A stretch of DNA of 64,000 nt from Verpa conica (lineage: Eukaryota > Ascomycota > Pezizomycetes > Pezizales > Morchellaceae). The position numbers and the translations under genes are program-made. Location: positions 62,001 to 126,000 of the forward strand of contig JAUFSD010000013.1 in the NCBI GenBank assembly GCA_033030425.1, given 5' to 3'. Position 1 is the first letter of the stretch; every line of letters begins with the position of its first letter. Shown here piece after piece: positions 32,986-45,337 of the stretch. A model generated the notes under the pieces. It saw only the letters and a list, made by a program, of their open reading frames with translations, had not been told where the DNA came from and searched no databases.

Positions 32986-35900
32986 AGTGAAATCCTAGGA
33001 GTTGAAAACTCGTTTTTTTTAGTGTAGTGATGGTATACGTAGGAAATCTTTAGGTGGAGATTGTGGAGAAGTATGGGGTTTGGGAGAGGTTTAGCCATAG
33101 TGGGGTTTAAGTATGAAACAAGTTGACCAAGGCCCCCACAATGTAGATTATGCTGCACATATAAGGCATCCCAAGTAACTGATAAGAAAAGTGCTGTAAA
33201 TCTATTACTAGTTTGGGCATTTATCAGGCAGCCAGCCTTAAGTTTAATAGATTATTCGCACCGGGTATAGGCAGCTGAACCGGGGGGTAAGGTTAAAGAC
33301 CCATGGCCCAATCGTTAGCGCCTATCCGTCGTGACTTCCTACCCTATAGATCTTAGCCCGCTACATTTTAAATCTTTTATCCACATGGAATGAGGGCTAG
33401 AATTGAAATTTTGAGCCATAGCTACTGCTCGGCGATATTACCACATATAGTGTCACCTAAAACTAAGTAGATCAACATGTGAAACGACGGGATAAAACTC
33501 CTACATGTAGACTTTCTAGTTTCCCCACAAAAACCCTATACCAGAAAACTGGAAAAAAGTCCATTTAATTTACAGCGCATCGATATGTTTTCAAACATCC
33601 CACAATGAGGTTTCTTACACCTGAGGACCACCTACCTACTGAACACGACTATTCACACTACAGGAAACGGTGAGTCAATAGTGGGTCCTAAGACCTTACA
33701 CGAATGAAAAAGAATATGTAGAGATAAACAGCCTAGAGTTAGAGCTGAAGGCAGCAGTCTCACTACGTAGATTGATAACAATCAAGTTCTTGTGAGTGCA
33801 TATACAGCTTAAAACTTCCACGCTCGAGTGAGGCTGAACCTATATCCACCACGGCCATTGGGTGACAGCCTGCACAGAATATGAGACTTCTACGTAATAT
33901 GTTGGTTTGCGGAGCCTGTCACACTTACACATGCCCGGTTGACGTTTTAAGAAATGTACAGCACAGACGGTGGGGTTCCGCAGCGTAAAAGTCGGCCTTG
34001 TTACAAACATTTATGCGCGTAGCGCTTAAAAATCTGCTATGAATCACTCCGGGAAGACGTCCGCTTGGTTAATAAGCTCTTTTCAGCTATACTCTAGGGT
34101 CTTCTTATCCATCAGGTAACCTAGATTGCTTTTGTTTGGTGTTTGGGGGTTCGGTAGCGAAATCTTGGAATGACAAATTCAGGCAACCAACCTGCACAAC
34201 ATCGAGACCGATAACGGATAAACGTTAATCCCACCACCCCTCAAAAGTGCTGTTAGCGAAGACAAAGCCCACCTTTGACTCCTTTTGACCTATAAAACCG
34301 CACATATCTTGAAGATGCACTACTTGTAGCATATATAAAACGCAATATCTGACAACTCTTATGCTTTCTGTATAGTTTGACATGTCTGGGCATTGTCTCA
34401 CATGGGCCTAACCCTGATTTAGGAAAATTTACATCAAAGGTGGGGAACCTGAAAATGCTGCATGTTGGACACTGCAGCTGATGGGGGCCTAGCCGTACCC
34501 GGCGAATAAGATTATGACTAGAGACTTTGAAATTATCACGTACTGCTCCCTCCCGGTTTAAACTGAGGAACTCTTGACCAAACTAGAATTACCACAGGTG
34601 TATAAAGTAGTTGGCAGAGGTGCGTAAGAGGAGGTGAGAAAGGAGGGCAATGGATGAGTGAGTGAATTAATCATAATGCATGGCAAGGAGGGCAGTAGAT
34701 ATGGTGGTAGTTGAAATAAATTAAGGAAATCACCTGAGGAGAGGACCAAATGGAACCCCTTGGTTCCTCCTATTACCATGATAATCAGATATCAGATACT
34801 CCTGCTGTACCTGCGTAGTGCTCGTTTCACATATAAAAAAGCAACTACTAGAAGATATCCTTGCAGATCATTATCTATTTCTTAACCCTGGGGACTTTCC
34901 GGTACTTATCTACAACGCTTGAAACTATAGATCGATTTAGATCGTTGTGGCTTTATTACTCGCAATCGGCGCGTCGGCATAATATTTTTATATATATCTA
35001 GAGTCTAGTACTAGGTCTACTGACAAACTTATAAAAAAGGTTTTAATATTGTTTTCTCGCCAACAGTGCCTCGTTAATAGCAGGTATAGGTACGAGAGGA
35101 AATAACTAAATTAATATATGTGTAGAGACAGATATATAAGTGATATAATGAAATGAAGCACTCAGTGGGTTAGATCAGGTGATAAATATATTAAGGTAGT
35201 TCAAGGCGGGCATGATTCGATTGGTTGGCTGCGTGGTAACCCGCTATTCCAACCTAATTAGGAGCATACTTGATGGAGTCTGGGGATCTAAACTTGGGAT
35301 ACTTCCTACTAAAAATGACGTTGTAACAGCGCTGGGGTGGGGAAGAGGGGATCGATGGTTTGTATCACGTGATCAGGGTTAGGTTCCATATATATCTACA
35401 TTTTAATTATTATGTCATTAGGTTTTCCTATATTTTTTAGACTATTCATTTTATTATCTACCCAGAGATTCACAGGCTATCTTTATTGGTACGGGCTTTC
35501 CTACTCATGCGCACGTTGAAGTTATATGCCCACGGATAATCGAGGACTCCTAAATTATTAAACAGTATCCTTGTACCCAGAAGCATAATTTTATCCCATA
35601 CGCTTAGGGCAGCGTTCATGATAGGCTCAAGTGGGTGGCACTTAACGGAGCCCTACCCCCCCCCCCAGCCTCTTATCGTGGTTTCTTGTTAAGCCTTTAT
35701 CCTTATAAAAATCTAGGGGCCCTAGTCGTTTTTGAAAAGTATCCCCCAGTGATTTAATTTACTTCTATAGAAGGTCTACCACGGAGAAGATAGCATTACT
35801 CTAATACCAGTTCAGCTTGTTGACTTATGTCGGCAATGCAGTACTCATAAATGTCTGACTCACGTAGAGCCGATTGAATACACAAGCTGTAAGCTCCTAG

Positions 35901-36599
35901 CACTTAGCTATTTAGTGAATTTTGATGATATATCTAGTCAGTTTAGCCCTCTTGACCCAGGCTTCCTGCTTGTATGTCCCTCAAAGGCTGAGAGACGCTG
36001 TAGCACGTGTTATAGGGGCAATATATAATTCATAAGTGATTCATGTATACCCATATGCCCATCTAGTGTATTCTGAGGGCGTTAGGAGATTACGGCTAAG
36101 GAGAAACCTAGAGTAGATTATCATAGTCTTGATTAAGGGCTCACACAAGGTGCAAAAAGTCACGTAAATACTACCACCGCATCTTACACGCATAATTAAC
36201 CTACTGAACTATTATTATGAGTGATGGAGCCTAAAAGAATTTATCTACATTTATTGTGACCTCTGCTATAACTACATTAGTATTACGCCGACGCGTGCTT
36301 TCGTGAGAAATACGCGCGGACATAAAGGTCCGCTGCTATAATTCAGAAAGAAGTAAGGTGTAGGAGTCCCCATGGAGCCTGTGAGATCTTTTTAGACCCC
36401 GTTCCGGTAAAAACGACGCGTGTCTTCGCTACTCAACGAAATTACTATCAATCCGCTAGAAGTGTCCCCGTGGGTAGTGAATATAAAAACAAACTAACAA
36501 AAATAAACGAGACTTTAAGTCCAAAACTAAGCGAGTGGAACATAGGAAGCCCAGTGGAATACACAATAGAGCTTCCCAATCCATAAATTTACCAGTCCA
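32986..36599. other. Long AT-rich intergenic region
   Basis: No protein-coding gene seen. A C-run occurs near 35649-35660. The stretch at about 33297-33365 looks weakly tRNA-like at its start but has no B box. Confidence 0.5.
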
Positions 36600-37395
36600 T
36601 TCCAGTAGCGTTCACAGAAGTGGATGTCAGCTTACCCGCGTGTTGTGATGGCAACGAATGTTTATTAAAACATCGCAGTTACATTGTCACACATCCAAAG
36701 CATTGAGACTCCCGCGGATATGCCCGCCTTATTTGATAGGCAGGCAAGCCACAATGCAGAACCGGAGTACAATACGTATTGATATGGAGGGCGAAGCTAG
36801 TCGCGGTAACACCGGCTGCATAAGTTCTTATACGCCGGGCCGTCCTGTTGCCTATATCGAATCCGGTTAGCTGAACTACACCTGTTGGTAGCATATGCGG
36901 GATGTAAGGGACTGCGGTTGATGCCAGGGGTGATCTTGTAGGGTGATGAGAGTTCCAAATTAGGGACCGTTGGTTGGTATCTGTAATAATGTAAAGCTCG
37001 CGGAATAGATTTTGCATCTAGCCATCTGTCAAATGTAATAATCTTCGTAACATTTACATAGGGCGAGTACCGGACCTGCACTTCATCAATGCTGAAATAT
37101 CCGATGGCCGGATTAGGCCCTATTCTGACGGTCTGGTGCGTTGTTCGGGTGGTCTCTTGCCGGATTCTCCTTAGCGACTGTAAGTCCCCGGCAGACATTC
37201 GGCATCAACTCACTGAGAAGATCACCTCCTCCATTAATCAACTCTGCCATACTCTTCCTGCCCTGTAAAGCCTCGAGGTTCAAAGCAGCAAACCGCGAGA
37301 TGATTTTCCATAAAGGTCCTTCGGACAAGATGATTGGTATTCGAGTAAATGTATTTCACCAAATTAGTGGAGCTAGTGCTGTAGATGATTGAGGT
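36600..37395 (-). other. Minus-strand open frames of unknown nature
   Basis: Two overlapping minus-strand frames look more protein-like than their surroundings: one (37328-37113, open further upstream) reads GPLWKIISRFAALNLEALQG and AELINGGGDLLSELM; the other (37198-36797) reads YFSIDEVQVRYSPYVNVTK. A frameshift or a missed intron near 37150 could join them. I do not recognise a family and cannot place a start or splice sites, so this may be a gene relic or chance. Confidence 0.25.
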
Positions 37396-40300
37396 TGACT
37401 TCCGGAAGGATCATAAAAAGTCGTTCTAAAGTCAAAAGTTAGAGAGCTTCGGCGGAATTATATAGCACTATATAGTAAACTTTTGTATGCGCGATTTGAA
37501 GGTCCTAATAATCATCTAGCGGATTAAAGTCTCTCTACCCAGCGAGTATCCCGATCCTGAGGCAGGATGTTGTTTAAACATTATTTTAACGGGCTGATTT
37601 TGCTTTACCGGTCGTTTGTATAGTCCCTAGGTCTATGAGGTTGTGCTGGTTGAGCATTTCCGATTGTTTCAGTTTGCCAGAAGAGACTGGGTTTGGGTCC
37701 GGATGTTGGTAGTTGCTAGTATAAAGGAATCTCACGAGCCGACTTACAGTCTCCCCATTCAGATTTATCTTCTGATCTACTACCTCCTCCTACCCGCCTG
37801 TTGTAGTACTTCTGAGTGGTTCTGCCTGTGAATAGAATACCTTGTGCACGTAAAATCGTAGTTCTCTATTTTGTGCCGGTCTTGAACGGTTGCGTGTGAT
37901 AGTTTAAGGGATACCTCGGGGGTTGTAAACCTAGGATTGGTAAATAGGTGTCAGTTTAAGAGCTTAATTTTTAAATCAGATGATTGGCCTCGGGGAATAG
38001 GATTAACCTAGCGAAAGCTAAAGCTTCTAATGTGCTTATGATGTTTGTTTCCGAAGGCGATGATGAGTGGAGTTTATTCTTCTCATCAACGGGATGAAGA
38101 AGATGCTGAACTCTGCGACATGGGAACAAAGAAGTGAGGTTTGCTGATGACTGATGATGACTAGGTAGCCAATGCCAAGCTGACCGGTATGAATAGAGGA
38201 TAACTAGTTCACTGCAGAGGTTCCGTCATTAATATCAGAATTCTACCCATAGTCCCGTGGCGTTTTAGGATTGACTGGGTATCCTTGGTGAGAATGGAGT
38301 ATAGTAATGCTGTAATAAATAGCAGAGACACCTTCGGTGGGCTTTCTGCCTGATTATATGCCGAATTGATGTAGAGGTACAGGCGGGGTTAGAACTTCCA
38401 AGACGCGGCTAAGGCGTAGAATAACTCGGACAGGACCCTAGTCGCTCTAAATTCACCCCCGCATGTTTGTACACCGTGGATCTACGTGATGCAATACTAC
38501 TGGAAGTAGGGCTATTTGATCCGAGTGATTCCCGACTAGATATGGTTCTATTTCCTACGTGTATTTACGGTAACACCTAGAGTCATCTACCCCACTCCTT
38601 GTGTACCTATAATATTCTTTCACTGAATGATGGACTCATGAACACTAAGATTCACCCCACCCTGGTTTATAAACCTTATAGGTCTTACCCTGTAAAAAAA
38701 CCTAACCCTGTCCTGGCTTTAGGTTTTGCCGGCAAGGATGTACCTGTCCACATGAGGTCATAGGCAGGTAGAGTATCGATAGAAGTATCAATAACCCGGC
38801 ACTGGGTATCCTATCCCCCACACTAATCTTATTTCCAACCTTGATTAGATTTATAAACCTTCCGTACACATTGCATAGTGGTACTCGCGGCAGGCAATAA
38901 GTACCCGGAAATGCAGGTCTCTGGCAGGGAATATCTATTGGATACGGAGACCTTTCTGTGAAAAGTATACCTGCTTATTGGTAAAAATACTTACCCGCAT
39001 TTCCGGGTACTTATTGCCTGCCACGAGTATAAGCCCCGAACTAGTTGCATTAGTAGTAATGGATTGCCACGTCCATCAGACAGGGGAGGGGGAACTCAGG
39101 GACAGAGAATATGCCAGTCCCTAGGGTACCACTGTATTGGGATCCCTCGAGACAATCGGCGAATTCACAAGATGCTGCTGACTGGAAGCGATGGGAGACT
39201 GGAGGGGCCAGATGCTCCCGTGGCGCACACAATGAAGCACGCGATAGCCCTCTGTAAGGGTATTCCATAGAACAGCTCAGCATGGCGCACAGACAAAGTA
39301 GCCACGCCAAGCCAGCTAGCGCGCTCCGGGCGATAAGCGAGCGGGGACGCAGATCTCAGCTGTCAGGGGTGGACATCCCAGCCTGTATACAAACGTCAGT
39401 CGAGTTCCTACGTGTAGCACCGACAGCTGTCTGGCTTCCTGTGCGGTTGGTGATGATCAGGGCCTTCTTTTATACAAAGAGTAACTTAGGTATGCAGATG
39501 GATGCTGCTGTCTTACCTGCGTACTGTTTGTCTTCCACTTCTGCCAAGATCCTTCCGGCCAGTATCCTTTCTCGGAGTTTGGGAACATGGCCAATCAGAA
39601 GTCCACGATGAGGACCGAGACTCTACAGTAAGGAACCCGAGTTTATGTCAACAATCCTAGAAGAGAAAAAACGACTTTTCCCCAATCAGAGCGAGACCCG
39701 TAGCTCGGGCTCCTCACCCCAGATCTTAGACTCGGGACGGCCCCTCAGCCCGATTTACCTTTATCAAAAACCTCAAGCCCTACCAATGATCTAGGGGATA
39801 GATAGGCAACTTGGGAAGAAGTAATTATCTTTTTCTTCCATGCCAACACAAATCTCTCCTGCTGTACTAACTGTGTCACCCGACTATAAACTTCACGGCG
39901 ACAATTGGTGATAATTGATCAACACCCACCAGCAAACATTTCCAACTAAGCTACCCCAGCTAATAATGTCTAAAACGACAGGCTTAAAAGAGCCCTCGAC
40001 TGCCTACTATTCCTTGCGCGTGATTAAACCCGGGGATCTCTCACAGGCTTAGAGCACCCGCGGCGATCGGGGATCTTACCTTGACCAGGTAGGGCGATTT
40101 TGAACCGAACCGGACCGGACTGGTCACCCAATCCGCGTCGGGGGGAAGACTCTGATGCAACTCCAAGTCCGGTCACAACCGATCGGTCAGTTTACCCTCC
40201 CCCCCGGCCGTCTATTGGTTTCTCTGGGACAAGTTCACATATCCAGGTTAGGGTATTTTTAGTTATGCACGAGTAACATAGATATCAGCCCCAATGTGTG

Positions 40301-40578
40301 CGTTTTTTTAGGCTTGTGTCCCCCCTCCCAAAAACAGACTTGGTATTTATAACACATACCTCGTATCAACGAGTACCTGCATTTATTACACAAAACATAT
40401 TGCTACCCGGGGCTCCCCCCCCCTTTCCTCTTATTAGCAAGCAAGCAAGCCTCAGTGCCGATAAGTCTCGCATATATACTGACTGCCAACTTCATTACTT
40501 GCACACTCACATCTCCTCCACCAAGCTGTCTTTCTAGGACAGCGGACAACGAAACTTCTTCATCCCGCACCCGAAGCC
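37396..40578. other. Intergenic region containing a foldback element
   Basis: Apart from the foldback at 38882-39029, nothing is supported. The stretch 39050-39620 is richer in GC and has opposing open frames (plus 39064-39270 and 39282-39611, minus 39050-39310) without any family motif. Confidence 0.45.
38882..39029. repeat. Foldback (MITE-like) element
   Basis: Arms 38882-38918 and 38993-39029 are inverted copies of 37 bases with two mismatches, around a 74-base centre. The core is GGCAGGCAATAAGTACCCGG. A single arm of the same sequence lies at 48783-48814, which suggests a dispersed family. No coding capacity; no clear target duplication by eye. Confidence 0.75.
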
Positions 40579-43110
40579 ATGGAGAATGTTATACGACGGA
40601 TCTTTTGTAGGCCCACAAAGGCCAAAAAGAAATCTACCAAAAAAACAGAGAAACAAGCCCTGAGTGTCGAAAGACTAGTTCCTAATGCGGAGAGACAATC
40701 TCCAATTGTGGGAGTAGCGGTTCCGAGGATTGAAGAGCCGGTTAGAAAGATCGAGGGAACAACTCAAAGGGTGGAAGAGGCAGTCCAAAGGGCAGAAGTT
40801 GTTCCGAGCGTGGAAAGACCAGCGGCACCAAGGGCAGTAGCACCAAGGGCAGAGGTGATTCCGAGTGTGGAAAGACCAACGGCACCAAAGGCTGTAGCAC
40901 CAAAGCCAGCGGCACCAAGGCCAGCAGCACCAAGAGTGGAGGTAACGGTTCTGAGGGTTGAACCAAAAGCAGAAGAGGCAATTCCCAAGGTTGAGGCGGT
41001 GGTGCCAATGGTCAGCGGAGCAGTTCAAACACCAGAGGAACTCCCAACGGTAGAAATACGACCCCCGAGTGTAGAAGAGACTGTTGAGAGGATCAAAGAG
41101 GCAAGCCCAAAAGTGGAAGCAGTGAATGCGGTAGCCCCAGGGACGAAGCTGGAGAGAGGATTTGTGTTTAGAGTTAGAGGAATCCCTTCCGGGGTTACAA
41201 AGAGTGATTCGGAGGCTGCGCTTTCACGTGTATTTGGTACTATGGGCGTTACTCTTGACCACACTAGGACTACTTTAACTCCGTCTTGTTTCAGCGATGG
41301 AACAAGCACTGCTCTTGTTCAAGCTAAACCTCATGCCCAATGCGCTCTGGATAAACTTGGCGTTGGCGAGAGCCATCAGGTCCCGCTCGGTATTCATAAC
41401 GCTACTATACGCATAGATAAGGACTTTTACGGCCTCACCCAACTCTACCCCACAGTGGGGAAAATAAAAGCAGAGTAAGTTCACATTTCGGTAGTTTTGA
41501 ACAGCATTGGCTGATAATCTCATAGCATTGTGGTTGTATGTGGGCTTAATGGCCATGCGTATGGATCGTGGAAGGCGAAAGGAGATACACAGGATGTGTG
41601 GGTTCGTGATTTCCTCGCCAAAGATTTCCCGGATTGTAGGACTATGATATACGGATACAACACGAATCTCCAGCACAACTCATTTCATACACTTGAAGAC
41701 TACACCGGGAATTTTTTGGAAGAGCTGAAGAAGGCGAGAAAGTCCGATAAGGTAAGCTTTTCTGGTTGATACTGTATTAACTCCCAAACCCGCCAAAGTC
41801 GAGTATTGGGCTTCCAGGTCATAAATACGGTACATGTGTACAGATAATCTAACGTTCAAATTACAGGAGAGACCGATAATATTTATTGGCCATAGCTTCG
41901 GGGGTATCGTTATCGCACAGGTACGTGCTCAGGATCCTAATATAATAATATGTTACTAGAAGCTGACCTTGCCTCTAGACCCTTATCAATGCTAGAAGCG
42001 ATACCGATGATCTCTCCGTGTTCCTGAGTAGTAAAGCCGTCATGTTCTTTGCTACTCCGCACCGTGACCTTCTTACGGACGATATTCAAGCTATGATCGG
42101 GGAAGACTCGCCAAGAAAAGACCTCGTCAAGTCACTTGAAGATGCAACCGTCGATGAGACCAAATTTGCTGCCTGTGCTGAGAGCATCAAGATAATCAGT
42201 TTCAATGAGACCAAGGAAACAAGAAGTCTGAAAAAGGTATGTCAAATCTTTGTCGCGCACATATTCTTGACTAACTCCTAGTTAGGGTCCGGATGGTTGG
42301 GGAAGGACAGGCGATTACTTCACATCCGTACAGAAATCATCAGCGATACTTCGGCTTCCGAGGGACATTGAAGAGACTCTGGCTATTGATGGAGATCACA
42401 CTGATCTAGTCAAGTTCAGAGATAATGATAATCAAGCGTATACAAGTGTTGTCAGGCACTTGAGAAACTTTACATCGAATACTATTAACCCTAATTGGAA
42501 TGGTAAGGATTCAAAGCTCAAATATAGTTCTAGTATGTTCTTCAGCTAAACGGGAGTCAACGCAGAAACCTCAGCAGATGACGCCGTGGATAAGAGAAAC
42601 TTGGCCGCTATGAAGTGGATCCTCGACCATCAATCGATTGATATTAACATGAGATATAAGTCATATCAAGATGCAAGTCTTCTGGATATGGCAATTATGA
42701 AAGGTGATGATGCTATGGTTGGCTTGCTCTTGAAAAAGGGCGCAAATGCAAACGCACCACCTACCCGGGTGATGATGACTCCATTGAAACTAGCAATTAT
42801 CAAAGGATGTACTGAGGTGGCCGAGAGGCTAATAAGAGCTGGTGCGGACGTCAATGCCACAGATGGTGATGATGATGATGACGATGAGGATAACAATGGC
42901 AACTGCTTCAGGGTAATCCACTCAGCAGCTGAGGTTGGGGATCTGAAGATTATGGAATTACTTCTCAAGAGTGGAGCGATGATTAACGCGGTCAATCCTA
43001 ACGATGAGACAGCATGGTCCATCGCTGTTGCAAGAGGGAATCATGAGCTTGCGAGCTTCCTTCTGAAGAATGGCGCGAAAAGGATTGGTCCAGGTACTGT
43101 TATGCATTGA
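40579..43110 (+). CDS. SERAC1-like esterase with ankyrin repeats, copy A, 6 exons
   Basis: Exons 40579-41474, 41526-41751, 41867-41920, 41979-42236, 42286-42502 and about 42566-43110 join to 731 residues. The N-terminus is basic (RRIFCRPTKAKKKSTKK), then a Val/Pro/Glu-rich region of 150 residues with an internal 19-residue tandem duplication. Residues 195-297 hold the FRVRGIP-to-DFYGLTQLY module that precedes the hydrolase in fungal STAND-like proteins. The alpha/beta-hydrolase has VVVCGLNGHAYGSW, nucleophile GHSFGG (Ser384), MFFATPH and the catalytic-type histidine in GDHTDLVKF (His516). About five ankyrin repeats follow with no NACHT domain between. The last acceptor could be 42557 instead. 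Its paralogue lies 2.2 kb downstream, tail to tail. Activity on lipids or esters is family inference; an immune-type role is speculative. Confidence 0.87.
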
Positions 43111-45337
43111 AGATTATGATAGGTGTAGTAGGATTTTCGGCTCAAGGGAATGTAAATATGAGAGGGTTTTGGAGGCATGCATGGGGTTGCAGTGACATTC
43201 ATTAGGCCTATGTTTCATTTGTGGTATTTTTTATTTTTTTGCGGTGGAAGTAGTCCTGTCACGTGGTTACACTTAATAGCTAAATTAGAATACGAAGTTG
43301 ACGTCATTACCTATCCGGGTGTCCGTTCTTGTCCGCCAACTACATGTGCCAATGCTACTATTTGTCACCACTTCACCGCCTCGTTGGTCCAGTTACTCCC
43401 CAGGATTGAGCCACGAATGAAGAGTGCCTGCAGCGGGGATATGACGTGATTCACCCCGATTCACCAAGCCACATGTCTTTTGACTTACTGATTGGTTACT
43501 CTAAAAAAAGCTAGAAGTATCCCTCACCGGAGTGTCTTTGGTTAGTAAGCAGTTCTGGTTCATAGGACCAGCTGAGAGTAGAGCCTGTGAGTATTCTGCG
43601 AACCTCTGCGATACCTACACCGCATTAGCTGGCGAGACTCGCAATAACGCTAGGTGGTCGAAATATGTGGCGGAGCACATGACTTGTAAAGATAGCTTTT
43701 ATCCCTAACTCAGCAAAGAAAACCCGAGAAAAACAATTCTGCCAAACCAGCCGCAGTAAGATTCCTCCAGCCAGACTGTTTGGATGCCTTAGCACCATTA
43801 TGTGTCTCGCCAGTTGTTGCGGTACGCTCTTATCTCGAGTACCATTCTGCACTTACTAGTACGTGATTTAGTGGTCGCTCAAAAAAAAAATACTTGGCCT
43901 GAAGAGCGATTTGTGACGATATTATATGTATCGACACTATTTGTTAGAGTATGGTCGGCGACCATATGCGGTACATACAGTAAAATATGATACTAGGTTA
44001 AATATATCGGTAAAATCACATAACGCATCGAGCTAACATCAGGTGCATCGGCTATTTATACCTCCCCTCTCACAGCCCCAATATCTATACGACAAGTAAT
44101 GTTGATAAGTTATTATACGAGGGCTAATGTGTTACAGTTTGTATCATATGAAGTAAGGAGCGCCTCAATATTTAATGATGGCATTAAATTAATAATATGT
44201 ATAGAGATTCTAAGGCTTTATGGGTTAGGGTGAATAGGAATCTAATCTAATCTTTATCTGATTGCCTAGTAATCAGATACACCCACCGGGAGACTGGCAC
44301 GGCCTACTTGCCGAGTAGGCGTGTCGCTTATAAAGGGACATAACTCTGATCTTTATGAGCTGGCCCTTGGCCTAGTAATGCCATGAAAAAGTCTATCGGG
44401 TGCTACCTGGATTTGATCATCGTTGTGAAGCGCCGTATCTGACTCGCAAAGCACGGGAATCACGATCAGCTGCGCGTGCTCCCTTTATCACCCACCTTGG
44501 GTCTGCCTTCTCTGGATGCCATTTAATGTGACGGTTATCTCGGGTATGGCCGTGATCAAGGTCCATATAACTAGGGTGGACCGATTGATTGGTAGCTATG
44601 TACGAGATCGGAAAACACTCATGGTCCACGAGGGATAAGCGGTTTCTGGAAAAGTAATCAGGGAGATATGTTTGCTAGGCTTACTAAATACTTCATTTAC
44701 ACTCTAAAATGTACCACCCTCCACATCTCCTTACTTACCAGAACAGACCAATACCACCGGGTGGGCCAATTACGTTCGGCTTGGCAGCATGAGGGCTAGT
44801 GGCAGTAAGGGGTAGGTAGTGTCGATTACGAACATCTCAACAAGTGGCAGCAGTATCATTGATGGATTTTTACTAATAGCTTACTATACCTTTTACTACT
44901 GGTATAGCTTTCCTGAATCTGCTCTAGTCTTCTTTAAGCGGGAGGTATTTGTTGGTAGGCGTTTAGTAATAACTGCTTTATGATCAATTCAACTAATTCG
45001 TGATCAAATTGAATATAATTTTAAATAATTTCATCATTTATCCAGTTCTTATAGCTTATATGGCCCTTGTCTCTGTTTTTTTACTAACGTATTGTTTTTT
45101 GTGAACAGCTACCTCGTAGGCTGATATACTGTGGTAGTCCTCGGATCTGGCTTGATGCTCTCGTATAAAATCATATAACTAAAGCAAAAAACTCGCTATT
45201 ATAGACTATTCAAAATAGCAGTATAAAGATTCAATTTGCCATATCTACCCAACAATAGTCACAATATTTCCTAGACATAGAAACACGATATATAAACCCG
45301 TAGCTGAGTATAAAATTATACTCTACTCCCACCGGTC
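43111..45337. other. Convergent intergenic region between the esterase paralogues
   Basis: Both flanking genes end here. No gene was found; open frames at 43177-43449 and 43802-43990 carry no motif. Small hairpins lie near 44255-44323. Confidence 0.45.
44255..44323. repeat. Two neighbouring small hairpins
   Basis: TATCTGATT at 44255-44263 pairs perfectly with AATCAGATA at 44271-44279 across a 7-base loop. About 20 bases on, GCCTACT pairs with AGTAGGC across TTGCCG-like loop bases, with flanking CACG/CGTG extending it. They may be terminator-like structures or arms of a decayed element. Confidence 0.5.

Noticed and set aside
33297..33365. tRNA-like stretch with TGGCCCAATCGTTAGCG
   Set aside because: It resembles an A box, but no B box (GGTTCRANNCC) or closing acceptor stem follows.
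39050..39611. Open frames in a GC-richer patch
   Set aside because: Frames exist on both strands with no family motif, and the higher GC alone explains their length.
40675..41028. Minus-strand Cys/Trp-rich frames opposite the Val/Pro-rich segment
   Set aside because: Antisense of a low-complexity coding repeat.
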